Part shown: positions 55,655-64,000 of the stretch, one piece after another | Position numbering within the stretch: the first letter of the stretch is position 1 | Layout: each line of letters begins with the position of its first letter | Origin: Candidatus Acetothermia bacterium | GTDB taxonomy: Bacteria > Bipolaricaulota > Bipolaricaulia > RBG-16-55-9 | DNA: 64,000 bases | Reading direction: 5' to 3' | Assembly: GCA_016201405.1 (NCBI GenBank) | Contig: JACQCZ010000015.1 | Location: forward strand, 124,001 to 188,000 | The notes under the pieces: model-generated | The model's database searches: none | What the model was told of the DNA's origin: nothing | Seen by the model: the letters and a program-made list of their open reading frames with translations, nothing else | Translations under genes and position numbers: made by a program

Positions 55655-56544
55655 AGAGCCATAGCCTGCTCTTCCCGTTGCAAAGCCGCAATCCACTTCT
55701 GATACTGCTCTGGCGATGGAGCCTTGGCATGCCATTCGGGGCTGTTCTCAATCTCAGAGATGCCACGCCCCTTGGCCGTGTTTGCGATCAAGAGGCTTGG
55801 CTTGGCCTTTACAGCGCGAGCCTGTTCAAATGATTTCGACAGCCAGTCAAAGTCATGTCCATTGAGAGACGTGGGCTTTCGCTCAGAGAAGGCCACCTCT
55901 TCACCAAAGACCTCCCAGCCAAAGCTCACCCACTTTGCGCGCACGGGAAGGAGCTCCGTGGTCTTGAAGACAAAATCGTCATTCTGAATCCAGTTCAAAT
56001 CTAAGACTGCCGTCAAGTTATCGAGCTTGTGATAGGCCGCATTGCGAGCCGCCTCCCAGACGATCCCTTCTTGCAGACCCCCATCAGACAAGAGCACATA
56101 GATGTGGGTCTTGCGTCCAGCCATCTTCTCGGCGATGGCCATTCCAACTGCTTGAGAGATGCCCACTCCCAGGCTGCCAGTGGAGAACCAGATTCCCTGT
56201 TGAGGAAGATATTTTGGGTGGCCTTGCAAGTTCTTTGATTTGCCATGCGGAGATGCTGCGTCTACGCGTCTGTAGGTCGAGAGGGATTCTTCAGTGACCA
56301 GACCCGCCAGATGCTGAGCAGCGAAAAAACCGGGCGTTGCGTGCCCTTTATCCACCACAAAAATGTCATTCTCTAGTGAGGCAGGCTTTTTTGTATCCAA
56401 GCGAAGCTGCTCAAAAAGAATCTCAATGTAAATCTCGGCGGCAGAATAAGATCCGCCCAGATGGCCCGACTGTGATTCATAAACGAGCCGCAGCGCGATC
56501 TGCCGAAGGCGATTGGCCAATCTCTTCTTTTCTTGGCTCTTCAT
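55651..56544 (-). CDS. Transketolase, N-terminal section
   Basis: The 297-residue TPP-binding half of the split transketolase has YESQSGHLGGSYSAAEIYI, DKGHATPGFFAAQHL, FSTGSLGVGISQAVGMAIAE, and the TPP-Mg motif in VLLSDGGLQEGIVWEAARNA with LDLNWIQNDD. With its partner it moves two-carbon units in the non-oxidative pentose phosphate pathway. The start is ATG at 56544, 3 nt after the transaldolase stop, so transaldolase and transketolase are made together. Confidence 0.95.
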   Translation of the reverse strand: MKSQEKKRLANRLRQIALRLVYESQSGHLGGSYSAAEIYIEILFEQLRLDTKKPASLENDIFVVDKGHATPGFFAAQHLAGLVTEESLSTYRRVDAASPHGKSKNLQGHPKYLPQQGIWFSTGSLGVGISQAVGMAIAEKMAGRKTHIYVLLSDGGLQEGIVWEAARNAAYHKLDNLTAVLDLNWIQNDDFVFKTTELLPVRAKWVSFGWEVFGEEVAFSERKPTSLNGHDFDWLSKSFEQARAVKAKPSLLIANTAKGRGISEIENSPEWHAKAPSPEQYQKWIAALQREEQAMAL

Positions 56545-56547
56545 AGG

Positions 56548-57216
56548 TTAAGGAGCGATCTTCTCTTTTACAGCATCCCAATCTTTCAAGAACTGCTTCA
56601 AGCCAATGTCTGTCAGTGGGTGCTCAAAGAGTTTTTTCAACACATCAAAGGGCATGGTGGCAATATCCGCACCGAGCAGCGCTGCCTCTACAATATGACG
56701 GGGATGACGCAGGCTGGCCGCAAGCACTTCTGTGGGGAGAACATAATTCTGAAAAATCTGTACAATCTGGCTGACCACTTCCATGCCGTCACCGCTCTTG
56801 TCATCAATGCGCCCGACAAAGGGCGAGACGTACGAAGCTCCAGCCTTTGCCGCGATCAGTGCCTGCGAAGGTGAGAAGATAAGAGTGACGTTTGTGCCGA
56901 TCCCTTCATGGCTAAAGGCCTTTACGGCCTTCATGCCTTCCGGCGTCATGGGGACTTTTACCACCATCTTCTCATCAATCTTGGCGATCTGCCGTCCCTC
57001 TTTGAGCATGCCTTCGGCGCTCGTGCTGATCACTTCGCCATTGACTGGCCCATCCACCATCTTGCAGATCTTTTTCAGAATCTCTTTGAAGGTGAGGCCA
57101 GTCCGCTCCATCTCGCGAGGGATGAGCGTGGGATTGGTCGTGACGCCATCGAGCAGCCCCCAACTGGCTGCCTGCTCGATCTCCTCCAGATTGGCTGTAT
57201 CCAAAAAGAACTTCAA
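56548..57216 (-). CDS. Small-type transaldolase (TalC/MipB family)
   Basis: The 222-residue (beta/alpha)8 enzyme is of the short transaldolase/fructose-6-phosphate aldolase group. It starts [15 protein letters not shown] and carries [10 protein letters not shown]. The Schiff-base Lys is in [42 protein letters not shown] and [15 protein letters not shown] follow. Neighbouring transketolase halves support the pentose phosphate role. The start is ATG at 57216. Confidence 0.93.
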   Translation of the reverse strand: MKFFLDTANLEEIEQAASWGLLDGVTTNPTLIPREMERTGLTFKEILKKICKMVDGPVNGEVISTSAEGMLKEGRQIAKIDEKMVVKVPMTPEGMKAVKAFSHEGIGTNVTLIFSPSQALIAAKAGASYVSPFVGRIDDKSGDGMEVVSQIVQIFQNYVLPTEVLAASLRHPRHIVEAALLGADIATMPFDVLKKLFEHPLTDIGLKQFLKDWDAVKEKIAP

Positions 57217-57230
57217 AATCTCCTCCTCAG

Positions 57231-58118
57231 CTATTTTTCATGGCGCAGTCTGCGCATCGTTCCCAAATTTACAATATCCATCTCAGAATTGAGCTTCTCA
57301 TCTTCATCGGCAGACTTTGGCGTCTCCAAGACAAAGGGCAGGTCTTTCAATTTGGGGTGATTGACAATCAACTCAAATGCCTTCTCACCAATCTGCCCCT
57401 TGCCAATATGCTCATGCCGGTCTTTTCTTGAGCCGAGCGGATTTTTTGAGTCATTGACGTGGATGAGCTTCAATCGCTTCAGACCAATCTTCTCATCAAA
57501 CTCCGCCAGCATGGCAGCCAGTCCATCTTCAGAAGTGAAATCATATCCGGCAGCATGTCCATGACAGGTATCGAAGCAGACGCAAAGCCGCTCCGGATGC
57601 TTCACATTATCTATGATCGCTCCCATCTCTTCAAATCGCACACCGAGGGCGCTTCCTGATCCAGCGTCGTTTTCTAATAGCACAAGCACATCGGGGTATT
57701 GCTCAGCTTCAGGTCCGGCGAGCACTTCATTTAGTGCTGTGACAATTCGAGCCAGACCCGTATCCACACCGCTGCCCAAGTGCTCACCCACATGCGTATT
57801 GACATGAGGGATGCCGAGCTGCCCGGAGCGCAGAATCTCATCCTTGAGTGCTTCAATCGATTTTTGAAAGACCTCCTCTTTGGGCGATCCCAAATTGATT
57901 AAATAGCTGGTGTGAATATTGATATACTCGACCCGGCTTGCCTCCCATTTCTGTCTGAAGAGCTCGATCTGCTCCGGTTTTAGATGGGTGATTTTCCAGG
58001 TGCGCGCGTTGCGTGAGAAGATTTGAAGCGCGTTGATCTCCAGCTTCTCAGCCTGTTCAATCGATTTTTCTAAGCCACCCGCAATCGACAAGTGACATCC
58101 CAAGAGCACTAATCTCAC
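57231..58118 (-). CDS. nfo: Endonuclease IV
   Basis: The 295-residue AP endonuclease has three-zinc TIM-barrel motifs: [14 protein letters not shown] at the N-terminus, [48 protein letters not shown] and FVLETP near the end. It incises DNA at abasic sites. The start is GTG at 58118, overlapping the tatD stop by 4 nt. DNA repair genes here (nfo, and nearby tatD nuclease) are in the operon of dnaG and rpoD. Confidence 0.94.
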   Translation of the reverse strand: MRLVLLGCHLSIAGGLEKSIEQAEKLEINALQIFSRNARTWKITHLKPEQIELFRQKWEASRVEYINIHTSYLINLGSPKEEVFQKSIEALKDEILRSGQLGIPHVNTHVGEHLGSGVDTGLARIVTALNEVLAGPEAEQYPDVLVLLENDAGSGSALGVRFEEMGAIIDNVKHPERLCVCFDTCHGHAAGYDFTSEDGLAAMLAEFDEKIGLKRLKLIHVNDSKNPLGSRKDRHEHIGKGQIGEKAFELIVNHPKLKDLPFVLETPKSADEDEKLNSEMDIVNLGTMRRLRHEK

Positions 58119-58888
58119 CCCAATTTGAATAATCGCATGGCATTCTCAGTCGTAATCTTTGCAAACTCTTCAAGCCCCATCCCATAGACGCCCGAGACGA
58201 CCCGGGCGACGTCTTCGACAAAACTCGGCTCATTCCTCGCCCCGCGATGTTGAATGGGAGCGAGAAATGGGCAATCAGTCTCTGTTAATAAGCGCTTGAT
58301 CGGGATTGTCTTGATCGCCTCGCGGAGCGGGCCGCTCTTGGGAAATGTGGCAATCCCATTGACGCCAAGATAGAAGCCCAGATCGAGAATCTTCTTTGCC
58401 AGAGCCGCATCACCAGCAAAGCTGTGAACCACTCCGAGCGTCTTGGACTCAGCCAGAATCTTGAGCACATCCTCTTCTGAATTGCGCGTATGAATGACTA
58501 CAGGTGCCTTATGCTTCTGCGCCAATCCAAGCAGTGCCCGAAAGACAACATGCTGGGCATCCCGCGGCGAGAACTCTTTGAAGTAGTCGAGCCCGATCTC
58601 TCCCACGGCCACGACTCGCTTTTCGCCCAACAGAGCTTCCAGTCTGGGGATGACATCGTCATCCAGTTTTTCTCCATCTGAATAGCGCTGGGCTTGATGA
58701 GGATGAATGCCTACTGCCGCATAGAGCTTGTGCTTCTGAGCCATACGGACTGCCATCCCGCTCGAATCAAGATCTGTGCCCATTGTGATGATCTGGATTC
58801 CGGCAGCCTGTGCCCTCTGGATGGCCTCCTCGCGGTCTTCAGAAAAGCTTTGCGAGTCGAGATGAGCATGAGTATCAATCAGCCTCAT
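58115..58888 (-). CDS. TatD-family metal-dependent DNase
   Basis: The 257-residue TIM-barrel hydrolase has IDTHAHLDSQSF at the start (metal His pair), VGEIGLDYFKEFSP, VIHTRNSEEDVL, VVHSFAGD, and LLTETDCPFLAP (final metal Asp). TatD enzymes act on DNA ends and exposed nucleic acid. It overlaps the stop of the upstream gene by 4 nt (ATGA). Confidence 0.94.
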   Translation of the reverse strand: MRLIDTHAHLDSQSFSEDREEAIQRAQAAGIQIITMGTDLDSSGMAVRMAQKHKLYAAVGIHPHQAQRYSDGEKLDDDVIPRLEALLGEKRVVAVGEIGLDYFKEFSPRDAQHVVFRALLGLAQKHKAPVVIHTRNSEEDVLKILAESKTLGVVHSFAGDAALAKKILDLGFYLGVNGIATFPKSGPLREAIKTIPIKRLLTETDCPFLAPIQHRGARNEPSFVEDVARVVSGVYGMGLEEFAKITTENAMRLFKLG

Positions 58889-60441
58889 TCAAATTCACTC
58901 ATCACTTCGGGCATGATCTCCAGCAAGTCTCGCGGCAGCATCGCCCGCTCTCCCGTCTCAGGAGCGAGGCGGTCCGCAAGTAGCCCATGAATATAGACTC
59001 CTGCAGGCGCAGCCCGTTCAATAGGCATTCCCTGACCTATCAGCCCAGCTATCAGCCCGGTGAGCACATCGCCGCTTCCCCCGCTGGCCAGACCCGAATT
59101 ACCCGTGGAGTTGATATAGACTTCGCCATCGGGAAGAGCCGTCACCGTGGGGTCGCCTTTTAGTACAAGCACAGCGTTCAGCTCTTTGACGATCTCTTTG
59201 GAAACCCCGATGCGATAGGCTTCAATCTCAGAAATTTTGCGTCCTGTCAGTCGAGAGAGCTCACCAGGATGGGGCGTCAGAACAACAGGAGCTTTCAGCT
59301 TTTTCAGCAACTTTCGTCCTTCTGCATCGGCCAGCGCATTCAAGCCATCGGCATCGATGACCAGCGGAATCTTCGCACCAGTGAGAAGCTTGTGAATGAG
59401 CGCCTTGACTTCGGGTTGTTGTGAGAGCCCTGGGCCAATCGCCAGGACCTCAATCTCATGCTCTGCGATAAATTTCTGAAGGGGCTTCCAGGCGGCTTCC
59501 GTAAGCGCCCCATCTTTTTCGGGGAGCGGCAATTTGACGGCTTCCCAGAGCTGGCTCTCAATTACAGGGCCCAAGCTCTCTGGATAGCCCATATAGACCA
59601 GCCCTGCTCCTGAGCGAAGAGCCGCATCGCCAGCCAGCAGCGCCGCACCTGATAGCCCTTTGGAGCCAGCCAGAATCATGACACGCCCATAACTCCCTTT
59701 ATGGCTGTAAGGGCTGCGCAGCGGCAGCCAACTCAACACTTCATCTTCTTCCACCAGAGTCAAGCCACTTGCGAATGAATTCTTCAATGAGTCTGGATAG
59801 CCAATGGGTGTGACGACAACTTCTCCGGCATATTCAGCCCCTGGATAGAGAAAGAGACCCGCTTTCGGGTATTCCAGCGTTATGGTGAAATCGGCCAGAA
59901 CGGCCACGCCCTCTACTTGCCCGCTGTCCGCATCCACTCCAGAGGGCAGATCGGCGGCTACAATTAGGGCTCCGCTGGTGTTGATTGCTTCGATGGCCGG
60001 TTTTAGAAGTCCTCGTACAGCGCCCTTCACTCCTATCCCCAGTAAAGCATCCAGCACAACATCCGCATCTAAAAGCGCATCTTCTAGTTTTGCAATCTTT
60101 TGACTGCTCGTGATATGCGAAATCTCAAGGCCAGATTTTTTCAAAATCTCTGCCTGTGTCGCAGTCTCCTCAGAGAGTCTCTTCTCATCACTCACCACAA
60201 AGACTTCAACTGAAACCCCCATATTGATCAGATGGCGAGCAGCACAAAGCCCATCCCCGCCGTTGTTCCCCTGGCCAGCAACGACCACAACCTGGGCCTC
60301 TTCGAAGTCCTCAATCGCTTCAGCCATCACCTCAGCGATGCTGCGGCCTGCATTCTCCATCAAAACCAGACTGGGAATGGCACATTTCTTGATGGCTTGC
60401 TGATCGAACTCCCTCATCTGCTGCCCCGTAAGAATCTTCAT
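58885..60441 (-). CDS. nnr: Bifunctional NAD(P)H-hydrate epimerase / ADP-dependent dehydratase
   Basis: The 518-residue fusion repairs damaged NADH and NADPH. The N-terminal YjeF_N epimerase domain (residues 1-220) carries SLVLMENAGRSIAEVM, VVAGQGNNGGDGLCAARHL and DLPSGVDADSGQ. The C-terminal YjeF_C dehydratase domain (about 235-510) carries ILAGSKGLSGAALLAG, LAIGPGLSQQ, VVLTPHPGELSRL, VLKGDPTVTALPDGEVY and NSGLASGGSGDVLTGLI. The start is ATG at 60441, 7 nt after miaA. Confidence 0.96.
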   Translation of the reverse strand: MKILTGQQMREFDQQAIKKCAIPSLVLMENAGRSIAEVMAEAIEDFEEAQVVVVAGQGNNGGDGLCAARHLINMGVSVEVFVVSDEKRLSEETATQAEILKKSGLEISHITSSQKIAKLEDALLDADVVLDALLGIGVKGAVRGLLKPAIEAINTSGALIVAADLPSGVDADSGQVEGVAVLADFTITLEYPKAGLFLYPGAEYAGEVVVTPIGYPDSLKNSFASGLTLVEEDEVLSWLPLRSPYSHKGSYGRVMILAGSKGLSGAALLAGDAALRSGAGLVYMGYPESLGPVIESQLWEAVKLPLPEKDGALTEAAWKPLQKFIAEHEIEVLAIGPGLSQQPEVKALIHKLLTGAKIPLVIDADGLNALADAEGRKLLKKLKAPVVLTPHPGELSRLTGRKISEIEAYRIGVSKEIVKELNAVLVLKGDPTVTALPDGEVYINSTGNSGLASGGSGDVLTGLIAGLIGQGMPIERAAPAGVYIHGLLADRLAPETGERAMLPRDLLEIMPEVMSEFE

Positions 60442-60448
60442 CGCGCCC

Positions 60449-61357
60449 TTATTGTATCATTCTCAAAATCTCTTCTACGACATCCTCTGGAGCACGAGTC
60501 GTGACATCGATCCAGTGGATCCCTGGAACGCGCTTGAAGAAGATGAATTGACGCCGAGCGTGTGTGTGTGTGTTCACTTTGATTTTTCGGATAGCCTCTT
60601 CTAAGGACCAGACTCCGTTGAGATAATTAAAAAGCTCTTTGTAGCCATTTGATTTGTAGGCTTGGGCATCGGGTGAGATTTTCTGGGCAAGATGTTGAAC
60701 TTCATTTAGTAGCCCCAGTTTCATCATCTCGTCCACGCGGCTGTCGATGCGCTCATGTAAGACCTTTCGATCACACGTCAGCCCAATTTTGAGAAGACTA
60801 TGAGGAGGCTTTTCAGAGCGGCGCTGCAGCTCTGAAATCGTCACTCCGGTGAGCTGGTAGACTTCCAGCGCCCGCACAATGCGCTGCTCATCATGGGGAT
60901 GAATTCGGATCGCTGACTCTGGATCAATATCTTTGAGCTCACCATAAAGCTCGTCAAGAGGACGAGCAGAGAGCGTACGTCTCAACTCGGGATCCGCCGA
61001 TGGCCCTTCAAAAAACTTTCCAGTGAGCACGTGGACATAGAGCGTGGTTCCGCCGATCACAATCGCCCAATGATCTCGTTGATGGATCTCGTCAATCAGA
61101 CGAAGCGCATCGCGCCGAAAATCCATGGCTGTATAGGTTGCGTCTAGTTCTACGCAATCAATGAGATGATGAGGAATCGCTTCACGCCACTCACGAGAGG
61201 GCTTGTCGGTGCCGATATCCATCTCTTTGAAGATGGAGCGCGCATCAGCAGAGATGATCTCCGCATTCCCCAGCAGAGACGCAAGCCTGTAGGCAACACG
61301 AGTCTTCCCCACCCCGGTGGGGCCGAGGATCAAGGGGATCGGATGATTCGCTGGCAC
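60449..61357 (-). CDS. miaA: tRNA dimethylallyltransferase
   Basis: The 302-residue enzyme adds a dimethylallyl group to A37 of tRNAs reading U-starting codons. The P-loop is ILGPTGVGKTRVA (about residues 9-21), with ISADARSIFKEMDIGTDKP, PHHLIDCV and VIGGTTLYVHVL. A C-terminal helical region ends with THTHARRQFIFFKR. It is in an unbroken operon after rpoD with a 4-nt gap. Confidence 0.96.
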   Translation of the reverse strand: MPANHPIPLILGPTGVGKTRVAYRLASLLGNAEIISADARSIFKEMDIGTDKPSREWREAIPHHLIDCVELDATYTAMDFRRDALRLIDEIHQRDHWAIVIGGTTLYVHVLTGKFFEGPSADPELRRTLSARPLDELYGELKDIDPESAIRIHPHDEQRIVRALEVYQLTGVTISELQRRSEKPPHSLLKIGLTCDRKVLHERIDSRVDEMMKLGLLNEVQHLAQKISPDAQAYKSNGYKELFNYLNGVWSLEEAIRKIKVNTHTHARRQFIFFKRVPGIHWIDVTTRAPEDVVEEILRMIQ

Positions 61358-61361
61358 TGCC

Positions 61362-62389
<1,028 letters not shown>

Positions 62390-62390
<1 letters not shown>

Positions 62391-64000
62391 TACGAGGTTC
62401 TCCCTCCTCCCATGACGTTGCTTGTCCCCCAGCCTAACTCCAAAAGCAATCTCTTTCTCTCTTTGATGCACTCTTGATATTCTTGTTGAAGCTTCACGAG
62501 AGCCTCCTGATTTGCCTGAGGCCCAGCCTCTTTGATCTGTTGAAGTACCTTATGCGATCGCTCTTCTAACTTCATCAGATGGTGACGTCCAATTAGTTGC
62601 GCGAGTGCGATCCCGCTGTCTTGGTAGCGATTCTCGCTTACAGCCAATTTCCGGAGATCACGCTGATCCTCGACGCTCAGGCTGGATAACCATTCGTTGA
62701 GAAACCGCTGGCCAGCTACGCCTTCAATGTGCGTGATGCCTTGTTCGCTGGAGAGAGAAAACAAAATCTCTGCTGCATAAGAGAACCTCTGAAAATCGCT
62801 AGGGGTGAGCTCATTCCGAACTTGATCTATGCTGATCTCCCCCTGGAGCAGCAGATACATAAGATGCTCTTCTACCTCCCAGTCAAGCTTTTCAGAGGCA
62901 TTGTTGCCTATTATAGCGCTCGGATCAGGCGCACGCATCTTTCCCTTCATGATGAGCTGCAGGTCCTCCAGCGGGATCATCAGCCCTCCGGAGAGCTCTT
63001 TCAGAATTTGCGACCGCATCACGGGGCTCGACAATTCTGCAAGAAATTCACGCGTCTCTGCCAGCATCGCCTCTTTCCCGCTTAGAGTATTGGTCGTGTG
63101 GTCTTCAAATAATTGCTGAATGTAAAAATCAGAGAAGGTCATGGAGCGACTCAAAATCTGGCGAAAGGCATCAGCTCCTTCTTTGCGCAACAGGCTATCT
63201 GGATCATCGCCTTTTGGAAGAAGAACGACTTCCACTTCAAGCCCAGCACTCAGCAACTGACGCATGCCACGCAGAGTCGCAGCCTGACCGGCATTATCCC
63301 GGTCATAGGCAATGCGCACACGTGGAACAAAGCGCTTGAGGAGACGCGCCTGATCGGATGTGAATGTCGTGCCCATGCTAGCCACTGCATTGCTGAAGCC
63401 ATGCTGGTGTGCCATGATCACATCCATATACCCTTCAACTAGAAGTGCGTGTCCTGCCTGTTGAGAGGCTTCTCGTGCCAGATGGAGACCGTACAACATG
63501 CGCCCCTTCTCAAAGAGAGATGTCCCTTTGGTGTTCAAATATTTGGGCTCGCCCTGATCCAGAATTCTTCCGGCAAAGCCGATGACCTCACCCTGAACAG
63601 AGAAGAGCGGATAGATCACCCGCCCTCGCAGGAAGCTCCACTTGCCGCTCTCATTCTCTTGGAGCAATCCTAGCTTGGATAATTCATCTTGAGACTTGGA
63701 GAATTTTTTTAATAAGTGATCGCCGGATGTGGGGGCATATCCCAACTGAAATCTCCTGATTGTCTCGGGCGTGAGGCCACGCCCCTGCAGGTACTGGAGC
63801 GCCTTCTCACCACCAGGCTCAGCCAGAGCCGCCTGATAGAATTTGGCCAGGCTCTTGGCCACCTCGCGAAGCTTGACACTCTCTCCAGCATTCTGCCCTT
63901 CGCTGGAGAGAGTCACACCCACTTCATTGGCCAGCCGTTGAAGAACATCGACAAATTCGAGCTTCTCAATCTTCATCAAAAACTGAAAGACATCTCCGCC
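62390..64000 (-). CDS. dnaG: DNA primase (N-terminus beyond the window)
   Basis: About 536 residues are visible, beginning [16 protein letters not shown], which in other DnaG proteins follows directly after the zinc-finger Cys. The zinc-binding domain is therefore largely outside. The catalytic core has [23 protein letters not shown], then the Toprim glutamate in [15 protein letters not shown] and the DRDN segment ([11 protein letters not shown]). A C-terminal helicase-interaction region follows. It primes Okazaki fragments. It heads the rpoD-miaA operon at the right edge. Confidence 0.96.

Noticed and set aside
54623-55735. Start of the transketolase C-terminal half at 55735
   Set aside because: This would overlap the N-terminal half by 85 nt; the ATGA overlap at 55651-55654 fits the family start MKYFIDIA.

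Overview
The window looks like a stretch of chromosome from an uncultivated, Gram-negative-type (two-membrane) bacterium of roughly 50% GC. An outer-membrane PorV-like barrel, signal-peptide-led surface proteins, sigma70-type -10/-35 boxes, strong AAGGAGG ribosome sites, an RF2 gene with the bacterial frameshift, and a dnaG-rpoD pair all fit a bacterium. I cannot name the phylum from sequence alone. A lineage such as Bipolaricaulota/Acetothermia or an FCB-related candidate phylum is a guess. No rRNA, tRNA, CRISPR array, insertion sequence or prophage was seen.

Layout. Positions 2-2407 hold the 3' part of a parallel beta-helix surface protein. Positions 2509-8486 hold housekeeping genes: recG, def-fmt, an IscA/HesB-type protein and a tandem ThyX-like protein. 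Positions 8487-35157 hold a dense surface-protein island. Twelve secreted proteins there end in the same ~75-residue FlgD-like C-terminal domain (most end KK-hydrophobic-R), and a PorV-like barrel sits among them. Eight of the twelve carry an EF-hand-like EFF/LFF module just before that domain. Two further modules, here called A and B, are fused in three proteins and separate in three others. The remaining N-termini are a WD40 propeller, a matrixin-type metalloprotease, a subtilase, ASH/Ig-like domains, ETG-NTGIF repeats and one unknown domain. The island reads as a PorV-dependent, type IX-like surface-display system, but the core secretion genes are not in the window. A ykuK-like gene is inserted at 31039-31533.

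Positions 35258-43493 hold rsmI, prfB (programmed +1 frameshift), a threonine-dehydratase-like enzyme, a TauE/SafE transporter, a large membrane-anchored protein of unknown function, a biotin-dependent carboxyltransferase, a highly structured RNA region and a DinB-like protein. Positions 43804-48756 hold a secreted DUF11 protein and a polar-amino-acid ABC transporter. Positions 48825-52656 hold guaB, nth, a MetB/MetC-family enzyme and a small unknown gene.

From 64000 down to 52658 runs one tightly packed minus-strand operon: dnaG-rpoD-miaA-nnr-tatD-nfo-talC-transketolase N-transketolase C-HAD phosphatase-M50 protease. It joins replication priming, the main sigma factor, tRNA modification, DNA and metabolite repair and the non-oxidative pentose phosphate branch. 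Several genes (ykuK-like, the subtilase, perhaps the MetB/MetC gene and the ThyX-like gene) have a -10 box only 7-8 nt before the start codon, so leaderless translation seems to be used alongside strong Shine-Dalgarno sites.
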